Shown here piece by piece: positions 10,680 to 19,194 of a stretch of DNA of 64,000 nt. A program made the position numbers and the translations under genes. The stretch's first letter is position 1. Each line of letters starts with the position of its first letter. The notes beneath the pieces were generated by a model that was not told where the DNA came from, ran no database searches, and saw only the letters and a list, made by a program, of their open reading frames with translations. Source of the stretch: Cellulomonas taurus (GTDB lineage: Bacteria; Actinomycetota; Actinomycetes; Actinomycetales; Cellulomonadaceae); contig NZ_CP051884.1 in NCBI RefSeq assembly GCF_012931845.1, positions 1-64,000 on the forward strand, read 5' to 3'.

Positions 10680-11398
10680 GCGATCAGAAGCCGCCGTCGA
10701 TTCCGCCGCGCAAGAAGTCGGGCAAGGACGACACCGCTGCCACCCCCAGCACCGCACCGCGTTCCGGTGCCGCAGCCCGGGGTGCCGCGGTCAAGACCGG
10801 TGGATCGACCACCACCAAGGCCACCGAGTCGGTGAAGCCGGAGACCGCCACCGCGGCTCCCGCCAAGACCGAGACGGCCAAGCCCGCGGGATCCGCGCCG
10901 AAGACCGAGACCCCGGCCGTCACGCTCACCCCGGTGGACCGCCCGGCCGCTGACCGTCCCAGCACCGACCGCCCGGCCAAGGACCGTCCGAGCAAGGACC
11001 GCCCGAGCAAGCCGGCCCCGTCCGCCGCCAGCGAGTCCGGTCCGCGCCGGGTGCGGCTCGCGGTGTCCCGCATCGACCCGTGGTCGGTGATGAAGCTGTC
11101 GTTCCTGGTGTCCTTCGCGATCGGCATCATGCTGGTCGTCGCGGTCTCCGCGGTCTGGCTGGCCCTGAACGGGATGCACGTCTTCGCCAGCATCAACGAC
11201 CTGGTCACCGAGATCCTCGCGGACTCCAACTTCGACCTGCTCGACTACGTGTCCTACGACCGGGTGATCTCCGCGACCGCGCTGATCTCGATCGTGAACG
11301 TCTTCCTGATCACCGCGCTGAGCACCATCGGGGCGTTCATCTACAACATCTCGGCGGCTCTGGTGGGCGGCGTACACCTCACCATGACCGACGACTGA
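10676..11398 (+). CDS. DUF3566 membrane protein
   Basis: A 240-residue protein of the DUF3566 family, conserved directly downstream of gyrA in actinobacteria; its function is unknown. The first 120 residues are disordered and low complexity, rich in Lys, Ala, Thr and Pro, with repeated DRP tripeptides near 84-110. The conserved domain starts near [20 protein letters not shown], followed by two membrane segments (about 140-163 and 205-228) with a short extracytoplasmic segment between them. The GTG start overlaps the gyrA stop (GTGA). A strong terminator follows. Confidence 0.85.
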   Translation: MSDQKPPSIPPRKKSGKDDTAATPSTAPRSGAAARGAAVKTGGSTTTKATESVKPETATAAPAKTETAKPAGSAPKTETPAVTLTPVDRPAADRPSTDRPAKDRPSKDRPSKPAPSAASESGPRRVRLAVSRIDPWSVMKLSFLVSFAIGIMLVVAVSAVWLALNGMHVFASINDLVTEILADSNFDLLDYVSYDRVISATALISIVNVFLITALSTIGAFIYNISAALVGGVHLTMTDD

Positions 11399-11407
11399 TC
11401 ACCCCGC

Positions 11408-11444
11408 ACCGTGGCCGGTCGCAGCGTCGACCGGCCACGGTTTG
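11408..11444 (+). terminator. Rho-independent-like terminator after the gyrase operon
   Basis: A perfect 14-bp stem (ACCGTGGCCGGTCG at 11408-11421 with its complement at 11428-11441), a 6-base loop, then a short T run. It ends the gyrB-gyrA-DUF3566 transcript ahead of tRNA-Ile. Confidence 0.8.
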
Positions 11445-11496
11445 GGACCTGGGCTGATGATCGGGTAACCTCATCCGGTCCGCACAGCGTGACATC

Positions 11497-11570
11497 GGGC
11501 CTATAGCTCAGACGGTTAGAGCGCTTCCCTGATAAGGAAGAGGTCAGAGGTTCAAGTCCTCTTAGGCCCA
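11497..11570 (+). tRNA. ileT: tRNA-Ile (GAT anticodon)
   Basis: A 74-nt cloverleaf: acceptor GGGCCTA pairs with TAGGCCC, D arm with GCTCAGACGGTTAGAGC, anticodon GAT at 11531-11533 in a CTGATAA loop, and T arm GAGGTTCAAGTCCTC. The 3' CCA is not encoded; the discriminator is A11570. Confidence 0.97.
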
Positions 11571-11594
11571 CTCCCGACCCACCTGGAGAATCCC

Positions 11595-11714
11595 GTGAAG
11601 AAGCTCCTGCTGCTCGCGGCGGTCGCCGCCGTCGGTTACGTCGCCTACACGCGGTACACCGCCGAGCGGGACGACCGGGACCTGTGGGCCGAGGTCACCG
11701 ACACGGTCGACTGA
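11595..11714 (+). CDS. DLW-39 family small protein
   Basis: A 39-codon gene with a GTG start and a GGAG ribosome site at 11585. The product opens VKKLLLLAAVAAVGYVAY, a single membrane segment, and carries the DLW tripeptide at residues 29-31. This matches the actinobacterial DLW-39 family, named for its length and motif, found near the gyrase genes and tRNA-Ile/tRNA-Ala. Function is unknown. It lies between the two tRNA genes. Confidence 0.85.
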   Translation: MKKLLLLAAVAAVGYVAYTRYTAERDDRDLWAEVTDTVD

Positions 11715-11733
11715 CCACACGGGGCACCACCCC

Positions 11734-11809
11734 GGGGCCATGGCGCAATTGGTAGCGCACCTGCTTTGCAAGCAGGGGGTTAGGGGTTCGAGTCCCCTTG
11801 GCTCCACCA
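11734..11809 (+). tRNA. alaT: tRNA-Ala (TGC anticodon), CCA encoded
   Basis: A 76-nt cloverleaf with acceptor GGGGCCA/TGGCTCC (one G-T pair), anticodon TGC at 11767-11769, and T arm AGGGGTTCGAGTCCCCT. Unlike the neighbouring tRNA-Ile, the 3' CCA is encoded (11807-11809). Confidence 0.97.
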
Positions 11810-11810
11810 C

Positions 11811-11847
11811 CGAACGCCACTGATCCGCACCGGATCGGTGGCGTTCG
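11811..11847 (+). terminator. Hairpin after tRNA-Ala
   Basis: A 17-bp stem (arms CGAACGCCACTGATCCG and its near-perfect complement, one T-G pair) around a 3-base loop, one base after the tRNA CCA. No T tract follows, so termination or 3' processing are both possible. Confidence 0.65.
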
Positions 11848-11890
11848 TCGTTGGCAGGCGTGATGTGCTCAGCATGCTTAGCATTGCCGG

Positions 11891-12919
11891 GTGCGATCCC
11901 GACTTCTGCTTCTGCTGCGCGGCTTGATCGGCGTCGCGCTGATCGTCGCTCCCTCCTGGACCTTGCTGAGCACCGGCGACACCGTCCGGCACCAGCACGT
12001 GTCGTTGGCGGTCCTGCTGGGGATTTCCGCGCTGGCAGGCGTGCTGGTGCTCGCCTTCGCCGTGCGCTCAGTGGTCGCTCGCTCCCGCCCGCGGCCCGAA
12101 CGGACGTCCGCCAACGCCGCCGAGCGTGGAGAAGGGGACGCGACGACGGAAGCGAGCACGTCTCACCACTCGACCCGACCCCGCCGGGTGGTGCGCGGTA
12201 TCGGGACCGCACTCGGGCTGGTGCTCCTGGCCGTCCTGGCGGGGGCGAGCGCATGGCTGAGGCCATTCCCTGCGACCGACGCCGCACGGGCCGCACTGGT
12301 CTCCGACTCCACCGTGACGATCACCGAGTCCGGCGGCTGGTACACCTTCGCACCGAGCAGTCAGGCCACCACCGGCCTGGTCTACTCCCCCGGCGCCCGG
12401 GTCGACGTCCGCGCCACCGCGGCCGTCCTGCGCCCGCTCGCCGAGGCAGGGTACTTGGTGGTCGTGCTCAAGGAACCGCTCGGCATCGCGCTCACCGATC
12501 TCGGGCAGTCGGCGGGTCCGATCGACGCGCACCCGGAGATCACGCACTGGGCGGTCGGCGGCCATTCACTCGGTGGCGTGGCCGCCGCCCGGTTCGCCGA
12601 GGACCACCCGCAGCTGGTGGACGGTCTCCTGCTGCACGCGTCGTACCCGCTGGACGACATGAGCGGCGCCGACCTGGCGGTCACATCGATCTCCGGCTCC
12701 GAGGACGGCCTGAGCACCCCGGCCAAGGTCGACGCCTCGCAGGCGAAGCTGCCCGCGGACACCACGTACGTCCAGGTGTCCGGCGCGGTGCACGCCTTCT
12801 TCGCCGACTACGGTGCCCAGCCGGGTGACGGCACGCCGACCACCTCGCGCGCCGACGCCCAGGACCAGATCGTCACCGCGAGCCGGGAGCTGCTGGACGG
12901 GATTAGCCTCGGCGAATGA
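11891..12919 (+). CDS. Membrane-anchored alpha/beta hydrolase
   Basis: A 342-residue protein. Membrane segments are visible at about 7-25 and 37-57, and a third at about 103-120 separated by a Ser/Thr/Arg-rich stretch. The C-terminal half is an alpha/beta hydrolase fold with the nucleophile elbow GHSLGG near 219-224 and a possible catalytic His in VHAFFADYG near 298-306. The substrate is unknown; a dienelactone-hydrolase-like or esterase role is possible. TAGCAT ends 6 bases before the GTG, consistent with a leaderless transcript. The stop overlaps the DUF2200 start (ATGA). Confidence 0.75.
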   Translation: MRSRLLLLLRGLIGVALIVAPSWTLLSTGDTVRHQHVSLAVLLGISALAGVLVLAFAVRSVVARSRPRPERTSANAAERGEGDATTEASTSHHSTRPRRVVRGIGTALGLVLLAVLAGASAWLRPFPATDAARAALVSDSTVTITESGGWYTFAPSSQATTGLVYSPGARVDVRATAAVLRPLAEAGYLVVVLKEPLGIALTDLGQSAGPIDAHPEITHWAVGGHSLGGVAAARFAEDHPQLVDGLLLHASYPLDDMSGADLAVTSISGSEDGLSTPAKVDASQAKLPADTTYVQVSGAVHAFFADYGAQPGDGTPTTSRADAQDQIVTASRELLDGISLGE

Positions 12920-13257
12920 GCCGGATCTTCAGCCAGAGCTTCGCGTCGGTGTATCCGGCGTACCTCGCCAAGGCCGAGCGCAAGGGGCGCACGGCGGCCG
13001 AGGTCGATCAGATCATCCTCTGGTTGACCGGGTTCACCGAGGTCGAGTTCCGCGCGCACCTGGAACGCGGGTCGACGTTCACCGAGTTCTTCGTCGCCGC
13101 CCCGATGAACCCACACACCGACCTGATCACCGGCGTGGTGTGCGGCATCCGGGTCGAAGAGGTCGAGGACCCCCTGATGCAGCAGATCCGTTGGCTGGAC
13201 AAGCTGATCGACGAGCTGGCCAAGGGGAAGGCAATGGACAAGATCCTGCGCGCCTGA
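12916..13257 (+). CDS. DUF2200 family protein
   Basis: A 113-residue cytoplasmic protein matching DUF2200, a family of unknown function widespread in bacteria. The start [20 protein letters not shown] and the central [13 protein letters not shown] segment are characteristic. The protein is mostly alpha-helical with no catalytic motif that I recognise. It is translationally coupled to the hydrolase by an ATGA overlap and followed by a bidirectional terminator. Confidence 0.8.
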   Translation: MSRIFSQSFASVYPAYLAKAERKGRTAAEVDQIILWLTGFTEVEFRAHLERGSTFTEFFVAAPMNPHTDLITGVVCGIRVEEVEDPLMQQIRWLDKLIDELAKGKAMDKILRA

Positions 13258-13263
13258 CATGCG

Positions 13264-13298
13264 GAACGGCCCGCCCCCACGTGGAGGACGGGCCGTTC
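13264..13298. terminator. Bidirectional hairpin between convergent genes
   Basis: GAACGGCCCG at 13264-13273 pairs perfectly with 13289-13298. It lies between the DUF2200 gene and the convergent gene at 13309. Confidence 0.65.
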
Positions 13299-13308
13299 GA
13301 CGGTCGGC

Positions 13309-14259
13309 TCAGGCGTTCTCGCCCGAACCGTCCGGCTGCTTGGTGGAGCTGCGGCGCGGAGCTGCCTTCTTGGCGGCGTCCTGCACCTTCTCGGTCGCCT
13401 CGGACACCTTCTCCTGCACGTCCTGGGCGCGCTCGGTGGCGGCGTCCCGGACCTCGGCGGCCTTCTCCGCGACCTTCTTGCCGGCCTCACGGCCCTTGGC
13501 CACGGCCTCACCGGCTGCCTCGCCGACCGCCTCGGCCGCCTCACCGAGCTGGTCGTTCAGGTCCTCGCGGGCGGCCTGCGCCCGGGCGCGAATCTGGTCA
13601 CCGGTCGGTGCCTCCGGCTCCCACGGCTCGGCCCACGGGTCGTTCTGGCTGCGGGACCGGCTCCACGCGAAGACCGCGGCACCGGCGCCGACCACCGTGG
13701 CGACGATCAGGAACCGCTTGCCCGCCTTGCCCTTGGGCTTCTGGGCCTCCTCGATCGCCTTCGCGGCCTTCTTGGACGCCTTGGTCAGCTTCTCCGGGGC
13801 GGCCTGTGCACTGTCGGCGGCCTTGGAGACCGCGGCGCCGGCACGGTCGGCGGCGTCGTTCACCGCGGCGACCAGCTTCGGCAGCAGCTCGTCCACCAGC
13901 TTGTCGTGCGCGGTGTCGATCACCGGTCCGGCCTTCTCGGCGGCCTTCTCCACCCGGGGGGCGGCGGCCTTCACGCTCTCCTTGTAGGCGTGGTCGAGCC
14001 GGGGGAGCAGCCACTCGATGGCGGCCTCCACCCGGGGCTGGCTCCACTCCACGGCGTGACCGGCTGCCTCCTTGGCGCTACCGGCCTTCTCCACCGCCTG
14101 CTCCTTGGCGACGACGGCGAGCTTGCCCGCCTGTCCGGCCGCCTTCGACCGGGCCTCGGCCAGGGCCGCACCCACGTCGGCCGCCTGGTCCTTGAGGCGC
14201 TCGGCCTGCAACTTGTCGGCGACGCGATCGAGCTTGCTCCGTCGGGTCAGAAAGGGCAT
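13309..14259 (-). CDS. Ala/Lys/Glu-rich helical protein with one membrane segment
   Basis: A 316-residue protein of unknown function. About 170 residues of charged, alanine-rich amphipathic helix (many AAxKA and EKAxEK patterns, apolipoprotein- or LEA-like) come first. A membrane segment RFLIVATVVGAGAAVFAW follows near 175-195, with the typical short motif DPWAEPWEP after it, then a second long Ala/Glu/Lys coiled-coil-like tail ending SGENA. The DPWAxPW motif after the membrane segment recurs in actinobacterial proteins of this kind. ATG 14259 is preferred over GTG 14265 because GGGAG is properly spaced to the ATG. A structural or envelope-associated role is only a guess. Confidence 0.7.
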   Translation of the reverse strand: MPFLTRRSKLDRVADKLQAERLKDQAADVGAALAEARSKAAGQAGKLAVVAKEQAVEKAGSAKEAAGHAVEWSQPRVEAAIEWLLPRLDHAYKESVKAAAPRVEKAAEKAGPVIDTAHDKLVDELLPKLVAAVNDAADRAGAAVSKAADSAQAAPEKLTKASKKAAKAIEEAQKPKGKAGKRFLIVATVVGAGAAVFAWSRSRSQNDPWAEPWEPEAPTGDQIRARAQAAREDLNDQLGEAAEAVGEAAGEAVAKGREAGKKVAEKAAEVRDAATERAQDVQEKVSEATEKVQDAAKKAAPRRSSTKQPDGSGENA

Positions 14260-14394
14260 GTCCACTCACTCCCGCTCCACGCTGGTCTCAATGGCCTCCC
14301 ACTCTGCCACTGAGTCGGCTTTCGCGCAGGTGGCAGCGCGAGACGCACCGGATCCACCCAGCTGATCGTCAGACCCCCGTGCGAGGATGACGGC

Positions 14395-14934
14395 ATGTAC
14401 GCGACTCTGCACACCAACCGTGGCGACATCCGCCTGGAGCTGTTCCCCAACCACGCCCCGGTCACCGTGGAGAACTTCCGCGGCCTGGCCACCGGCGACA
14501 AGACCTGGACCGACCCGGCGACCGGCGAGCAGAAGAACACCCCGCTGTACGACGGTGTGGTCTTCCACCGCGTGATCGACGGCTTCATGATCCAGGGCGG
14601 CGACCCGCTCGGCCGTGGCACCGGCGGCCCCGGCTACACCTTCGACGACGAGATCCACCCCGAGCTGCGGTTCTCCGAGCCGTACCTGCTCGCGATGGCG
14701 AACGCCGGTCAGCGCCGGGACCCGATCTCCGGCAAGGTCGGCGGGACCAACGGTTCGCAGTTCTTCATCACCGTGACCGAGACCCCGCACCTGAACGGCA
14801 AGCACACCATCTTCGGCAAGGTGGCCGACGAGGACAGCAAGAAGGTCGTGGACGAGATCGCCACCACCCGCACCGGCCCGGGCGACCGGCCGTCGCAGGA
14901 CGTGGTGATCGAGTCGGTGACCATCGAGTCCTGA
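14395..14934 (+). CDS. ppiA: Cyclophilin-type peptidyl-prolyl cis-trans isomerase
   Basis: Catalyses cis-trans isomerisation of Xaa-Pro bonds. The 179-residue single-domain protein has the cyclophilin motifs FHRVIDGFMIQGGDP near 61-75 and GTNGSQFFITV near 117-127; the catalytic Arg is in the first. No signal peptide is present, so it is cytoplasmic, like Rv0009 (PpiA) in the same chromosomal neighbourhood. It lies 8 bases ahead of the rhomboid gene. Confidence 0.95.
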   Translation: MYATLHTNRGDIRLELFPNHAPVTVENFRGLATGDKTWTDPATGEQKNTPLYDGVVFHRVIDGFMIQGGDPLGRGTGGPGYTFDDEIHPELRFSEPYLLAMANAGQRRDPISGKVGGTNGSQFFITVTETPHLNGKHTIFGKVADEDSKKVVDEIATTRTGPGDRPSQDVVIESVTIES

Positions 14935-14941
14935 CCCACCC

Positions 14942-15802
14942 ATGAGCTACCCGCAGCCGGGCGCTGCCCCCACTCCACCGCCGCCGGTCTGTCCGCGGCA
15001 CCCCGACCGCGTGTCCTACGTGCGCTGTCAGCGGTGCGGCCGACCGACCTGCCCGGAGTGCCAGCGCCCGGCCGCGGTCGGCATCCAGTGCGTCGACTGC
15101 GTGCGTGAGGCGGCGGCGCGCACCCCGAGCAACCGCACCATCTTCGGCGGCGTGGTGCGCCAGGGCCGCCCGGTGGTCACGCTGACCCTGATCGGCCTGT
15201 GCGTGCTCAGCTACGTGCTGCAGCAGGTCAGCGGCACCTGGACCCGTGACCTGCTGTTCGCCCCGGTGGTCGGCGCGCAGGAGCCGTGGCGGTTCCTCAC
15301 TTCGGCCTTCCTGCATGCGCCCAACCAGCCGTTCCACCTGTTGTTCAACATGGTGGCGCTCTGGTCGGTCGGGCCCTTCCTGGAGCAGGCCTTCGGCCGG
15401 TGGCGGTTCGCGGTGCTCTACCTGCTGAGCGCCCTGGGCGGCTCGGTCATGTTCCTGGTCCTCGCGCCGTTCCCCGAGGGCTGGGTCACCGGCCTGTACG
15501 GCGCCTCCGGTGCGGTCTTCGGCCTGTTCGGTGCCGTGCTGGTCGTGCTGCGCCGGGTCGGCCGGTCGGCGGGCACCATCGTCGGGATCATCGCGATCAA
15601 CGCGGTGCTCGGCTTCGTCCTGCCCGGGGTGGCGTGGCAGGCGCACCTCGGCGGTCTGGTGATCGGTGCCGCCCTCGGCGCGATCTTCGCCTACACCCCC
15701 CGCGAGCGGCAGCAGGTCGCCGCGATCGGCGCCAGTGTCGGCGCGCTGATCCTCTTGGTCGCGGTGCCAGTCGTGCTCTACAGCCAGCACGGCTTCCTCT
15801 GA
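14942..15802 (+). CDS. Rhomboid family intramembrane serine protease
   Basis: A 286-residue protein. The N-terminal 60 residues form a Cys-rich zinc-binding domain (CPRHP...CQRCGRPTCPECQ...CVDC) of B-box-like type common in actinobacterial rhomboids. Six membrane segments follow. The catalytic dyad is visible: Ser189 in GASG and His235 in AHLGG. It cleaves membrane-protein substrates within the bilayer; the target is unknown. The ATG lies 8 bases after ppiA, so the genes are probably cotranscribed. Confidence 0.92.
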   Translation: MSYPQPGAAPTPPPPVCPRHPDRVSYVRCQRCGRPTCPECQRPAAVGIQCVDCVREAAARTPSNRTIFGGVVRQGRPVVTLTLIGLCVLSYVLQQVSGTWTRDLLFAPVVGAQEPWRFLTSAFLHAPNQPFHLLFNMVALWSVGPFLEQAFGRWRFAVLYLLSALGGSVMFLVLAPFPEGWVTGLYGASGAVFGLFGAVLVVLRRVGRSAGTIVGIIAINAVLGFVLPGVAWQAHLGGLVIGAALGAIFAYTPRERQQVAAIGASVGALILLVAVPVVLYSQHGFL

Positions 15803-16213
15803 TCCGCTGACCGATCGGGCACTCCTGGAGCAACCCGGGGCCCCGGGAGGACCGTCCCCAGAGTTACTCACAGCTGTGGAATTACACCGGTGTAGTTATC
15901 CACAGGGATGTCCACCGCTGGGGACAGTGCACCGTCAACACGCCGAAGACGCGGGGTTTCCCGGCGTGTCGCCCTGGGGATCGGGTGTGGATCGCGGGGA
16001 AGCGCCTGGGGACAACGCCTGCGGGTGCTGGCGCGGGATGAGCGGTCGCCTCACCACTACGGCTCGAGGCGGCTGGCCTGGCGAAGGGTTCCGGCCTTGG
16101 GCGCGTGCGCCCTGCGGTGCGTACGCCGGAGGTGCCCGGGGCCCGGGTCGCGGGGCCGGATACGACACACCCCGCCCACCCGTGCACGGGCGGACGGGGC
16201 GAGGGTCAGCGGA
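15803..16213. other. Convergent intergenic region with a perfect DnaA box
   Basis: A 411-bp gap between the 3' ends of the rhomboid gene and crgA, with no credible gene. TTATCCACA at 15896-15904 is an exact DnaA box. It is one arm of a symmetrical element: CTGTGGA (15874-15880), the 12-bp palindrome TACACCGGTGTA (15883-15894), then TCCACAG (15899-15905). Further partial boxes are ATGTCCACC at 15908 and TGTGGATCG at 15986. Because no promoter should lie between convergent 3' ends, DnaA binding for titration or origin function is the simplest reading, but it is inference. Confidence 0.6.
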
Positions 16214-16462
16214 TCACTGCCAGCGGGTGAGCATCCCCAGCCCGACCAGCGCGAAGCCGAAGCCCACCGCCAGGTTCCAGGCACCGATCGACGGGATCGG
16301 GAAGGCGAAGCTGGTCAGGTACGCCACCACGATCCAGATCAGCGCGACCACCAGCAGGCCGATCACCACCGGGACGAACCAGGTCGGGTTGCCGACCTTG
16401 GCGACCGACTTCTCCTGCGGGGCGATGTACTGCGCCTTCTTCCGCGTCCTCGACTTCGGCAC
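16214..16462 (-). CDS. crgA: Cell division protein CrgA
   Basis: CrgA is an actinobacterial septation protein that contacts FtsZ, FtsQ and penicillin-binding proteins and coordinates division with peptidoglycan synthesis. The 82-residue product opens VPKSRTRKK, contains the conserved GNPTWFVP segment before the first membrane segment, and has two membrane segments (about 25-47 and 57-77) ending LTRWQ. GTG 16462, with AGGAG upstream, is preferred; the longer open frame lacks conservation. The neighbouring DUF881 and sortase genes on the opposite strand match the usual locus. Confidence 0.95.
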   Translation of the reverse strand: MPKSRTRKKAQYIAPQEKSVAKVGNPTWFVPVVIGLLVVALIWIVVAYLTSFAFPIPSIGAWNLAVGFGFALVGLGMLTRWQ

Positions 16463-16558
16463 GGGGATGCTCCTGACTTGTGTGGCGGCGACCGGAACCG
16501 ACCCTGCAGGCCGGAGAATGTGACCTAGCGTAGTGGCGTCGACCCGGGAGGAGGGTGC

Positions 16559-17407
16559 GTGTCCGAGCAGCACGAGGTGTCAGCAGCGCGCACCGAGCAT
16601 CATCAGCACCGGGCCAAGCGCCGGAACGGTCTGCGTGGCGCGGTCAGCGTGGCGCTGGTGACGGCGCTGGCCGGTGCGCTGTTCACCGCGAACGCTCGGC
16701 TGTCCCACGGCACCAATGAGCGGCAGGCCGTCGACCTGCCCGGGTTGCAGGCGAACGAGGACTCCCGCCGGGAACGCCTCGCGAACCAGGTCGATCAGTT
16801 GCGCAGCGAGGTGGACGCGCTGACCGCTCAGCAGAACGCGCAGTCGGGGATCGACTGGTCCTCGGCCGGGATCGCCGCCGACGTCGCCGCCGGTCAGGTG
16901 CCGGTGACGGGCGAGGGGCTGGTGGTGAAGCTGGACGACGCGGATCCGAACGGTCCACGGCCGGCGGGCGTGGGGGTGGACGACCTGGTGGTGCACCAGC
17001 AGGACCTGCAGGCGGTGATCAACGCGCTGTGGGCCGGTGGGGCCGAGGCGATGATGCTGATGGACCAGCGGGTGATCTCCACCAGTGCCTTCCAGTGCAT
17101 CGGGAACGTGCTGTCGTTGCAGGGCCGGCGGTACTCCCCGGCCTACGTCGTGACGGCCGTCGGCGACCCGGACAAGCTGCTGGCCGCCCTGAACGCGGAC
17201 CCGGCGATCCGGGCGTACAAGAGCTGGGTGACCGCGGTGGGTCTGGGCTGGTCGGTGGAGGAACGGTCCGATCTCAGCTTGCCCGCTTACGATGGCCCGG
17301 CCGATCTGACCTATGCCAGCGTGCCGGAGGGGACCGAGATCCTGCCGGGCCTGGTCGCCGCCGCAGCTGGATCGGGTGATGCCGACCAGGAGGACTCCGC
17401 AGGATGA
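16559..17407 (+). CDS. DUF881 family membrane-anchored protein
   Basis: A 282-residue protein of the DUF881 family (YlxW/YlxX-like), found in division and cell-wall gene clusters of Gram-positives. It has a basic N-terminus, one membrane anchor at about 28-46, a coiled coil with RRERLANQVDQLRSEVDALTA at about 68-100 (too long to give in full), and the extracytoplasmic DUF881 domain containing GLVVKLDDAD and FQCIGNVLSLQG. The biochemical role is unknown. GGGAGGAGGG lies before the GTG. The stop overlaps the sortase start (ATGA). Confidence 0.85.
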   Translation: MSEQHEVSAARTEHHQHRAKRRNGLRGAVSVALVTALAGALFTANARLSHGTNERQAVDLPGLQANEDSRRERLANQVDQLRSEVDALTAQQNAQSGIDWSSAGIAADVAAGQVPVTGEGLVVKLDDADPNGPRPAGVGVDDLVVHQQDLQAVINALWAGGAEAMMLMDQRVISTSAFQCIGNVLSLQGRRYSPAYVVTAVGDPDKLLAALNADPAIRAYKSWVTAVGLGWSVEERSDLSLPAYDGPADLTYASVPEGTEILPGLVAAAAGSGDADQEDSAG

Positions 17408-18252
17408 GCGGCACCCACGCTCCGGTGCCCGGCTTCGACGACGTGTTCGCCGACCCCGGTACCCCGTCCCGACGTGCCCGCCACCACCGGTCCGACGACC
17501 GCGGGACCCGGCCGAACCGCCGCGGGTTCGGCGGCTTCGTGCTCGGCTTCGTGGGGGTGGTCGGGGAGCTGCTGATCACCTGCGGGGTGCTGCTGCTCGC
17601 GTTCCTTGGCTGGCAGCTGTGGTGGACCGACGTCGAGGGCAACCGTGAGCAGGCAGCGGTGGTCGAGGCGGGTGGCTGGAACGATCCGATCGAGCAGGGA
17701 CAGGAGACCGGCGGCATCGTCACGCCCCGGTACGACGACCCGCCGGTGATCGAGCAGCCCGAGTACCTGACCACCTTCGCGTCCATGCGGGTGCCGCGCT
17801 GGGACGGCGAACCGACCCGGACCATCACCCAGGGCACCGACCGGCCGAATGTGCTGAACCCGCTGGGTGTGGGGCACTACGACGGGGTCGCGATGCCGGG
17901 CGGTCTGGGCAACTTCGCCCTCGCCGCGCACCGCACCACCTACGGCAAGCCCTTCAACCGGGTCGCGGAGCTGCAGGAGGGCGACCCGATCGTGGTCTGG
18001 ACCCAGGACACCTGGTACGTCTACCGGGTGATCGGGTCGGACATCGTCTACCCCAAGGACGTCTGGACCATCCAGCCCGATCCGTGGGACGAGACGGTCA
18101 CGAACGAGACGGCCACCCGGCGCCTGATCACCCTGACCTCGTGCCACCCGATGTACTCCGCGCGCGAGCGGTACATCGTCTGGGGCGAGCTCGACTACTG
18201 GGCGCCGACCTCCGAGGGAATCCCGGCCGAGCTGGAAGGTGTTGAGCTCTGA
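17404..18252 (+). CDS. srtE: Class E sortase
   Basis: A membrane transpeptidase that attaches surface proteins, probably at LAxTG-type motifs, to the cell wall in high-GC actinobacteria. The 282-residue product has a cytoplasmic N-terminus, one membrane segment at about 43-66, and the sortase beta-barrel. Catalytic His176 is in LAAHRTTYGKPF, Cys247 in TLTSCHP, and the catalytic Arg is just downstream (YSARER, 251-256). The final ATG of the next small gene overlaps its stop. No sortase substrate is visible in the window. Confidence 0.92.
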   Translation: MSGTHAPVPGFDDVFADPGTPSRRARHHRSDDRGTRPNRRGFGGFVLGFVGVVGELLITCGVLLLAFLGWQLWWTDVEGNREQAAVVEAGGWNDPIEQGQETGGIVTPRYDDPPVIEQPEYLTTFASMRVPRWDGEPTRTITQGTDRPNVLNPLGVGHYDGVAMPGGLGNFALAAHRTTYGKPFNRVAELQEGDPIVVWTQDTWYVYRVIGSDIVYPKDVWTIQPDPWDETVTNETATRRLITLTSCHPMYSARERYIVWGELDYWAPTSEGIPAELEGVEL

Positions 18253-18413
18253 TGTACGGCTGGCTCTGGCGTCATCTGCCCGGACCCGCCGTGGTGCGGG
18301 CCCTGATCCTGCTGGTCCTGGCAGCGGCCGTGCTCGCCGCCTGCTTCCTGTGGGTGTTCCCCGAGATCGCCCCGTTCATGCCGTTCAACGACGCCACCGT
18401 CGGTGAGGAGTAA
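18252..18413 (+). CDS. Small single-span membrane protein
   Basis: A 53-residue ORF whose ATG overlaps the sortase TGA by one base and whose GAGGAG end provides the ribosome site of the next gene. It opens MYGWLWRHLPGPAVVRAL, followed by one membrane helix (about 15-39) with FLWVFPEIAPFMPF after it, and ends in VGEE. I recall similar small proteins between srtE and the pabA-like gene in actinobacteria, but the function is unknown. Tight spacing on both sides makes it a real gene. Confidence 0.75.
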   Translation: MYGWLWRHLPGPAVVRALILLVLAAAVLAACFLWVFPEIAPFMPFNDATVGEE

Positions 18414-18417
18414 CCCC

Positions 18418-19047
18418 GTGGGCAGCCGCATCCTGGTCGTGGACAACTACGACTCGTTCGTCTACACCATCGTCGGATACCTCGATCAGCTCGGTGCTGA
18501 GACGGTCGTGGTCCGCAACGACGCCGTGCCGTCCCTGGCGCAGCGCTCCGGCTTCGACGGGGTGCTGATCTCGCCCGGACCGGGGACCCCGGCCGAAGCG
18601 GGTGACTCGATCCAGGTGATCCGGGACTGCGCCGCCACCGGCACCCCGATGCTCGGCGTCTGCCTCGGTCACCAGGCACTCGGCGAGGTCTTCGGCGGTA
18701 CCGTGACCCACGCGCCCGAGCTGATGCACGGGAAGACCAGTCAGGTCGAGCACGAGGGCCACGGGGTGTTCGCCGGTCTGCCGACCCCGTTCACCGCGAC
18801 CCGCTATCACTCGCTCGCGGTCGTGGACGACACCGTCTCGGACGAGCTGGTGGTCACCGCCCGGGCGAACGGCATCATCATGGGCCTGCAGCACCGCGAG
18901 CTGCCGCTGCACGGGGTCCAGTTCCACCCGGAGTCGGTGTTGACCGAGGGCGGCCACCGGCTGCTGGCCAACTGGCTCGCGGTCACCGGTGACGACCAGG
19001 CGGTGGCCCGGTCCGCCGAGCTGCGTCCGCTGGTCCGCCAGGACTGA
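18418..19047 (+). CDS. pabA: Class I glutamine amidotransferase, PabA/TrpG type
   Basis: Glutaminase subunit that supplies ammonia for 4-amino-4-deoxychorismate (folate) or anthranilate (tryptophan). The 209-residue protein has the triad: nucleophile Cys82 in GVCLGHQALGE, and His170 and Glu172 in QFHPES. It starts ILVVDNYDSFVYT, as TrpG/PabA do. No aminase partner lies nearby, so it may serve either pathway. GTG 18418 follows GAGGAG (18405-18410). The trpG/pabA-like gene next to pknB is conserved in actinobacteria. Confidence 0.85.
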   Translation: MGSRILVVDNYDSFVYTIVGYLDQLGAETVVVRNDAVPSLAQRSGFDGVLISPGPGTPAEAGDSIQVIRDCAATGTPMLGVCLGHQALGEVFGGTVTHAPELMHGKTSQVEHEGHGVFAGLPTPFTATRYHSLAVVDDTVSDELVVTARANGIIMGLQHRELPLHGVQFHPESVLTEGGHRLLANWLAVTGDDQAVARSAELRPLVRQD

Positions 19048-19139
19048 CGCTGCTGGTCCGCGGGCGACGGAGCCGGGCGACCACCACGGCTCACCGGGGC
19101 CGCGCCTGAACGCGGACGCCGGGTTCGACTCCGTGACGA

Positions 19140-19181
19140 CACGAAGGCCCCGGCACTCATCGCGAGTGTCGGGGCCTTCGT
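19140..19181. terminator. Bidirectional terminator between pabA and pknB
   Basis: ACGAAGGCCCCG pairs with CGGGGCCTTCGT, extended by CACTC/GAGTG, around ATCGC. It sits between convergent genes. Confidence 0.8.
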
Positions 19182-19194
19182 CATGTCGTACGGC

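Noticed and set aside
3105-10757. Very long minus-strand open frames opposite gnd, recF, gyrB and gyrA (for example 5436-10757)
   Set aside because: Shadows of GC-rich plus-strand genes: low-complexity Arg/Gly/Val-rich translations, no motifs, and the plus-strand genes are unmistakable.
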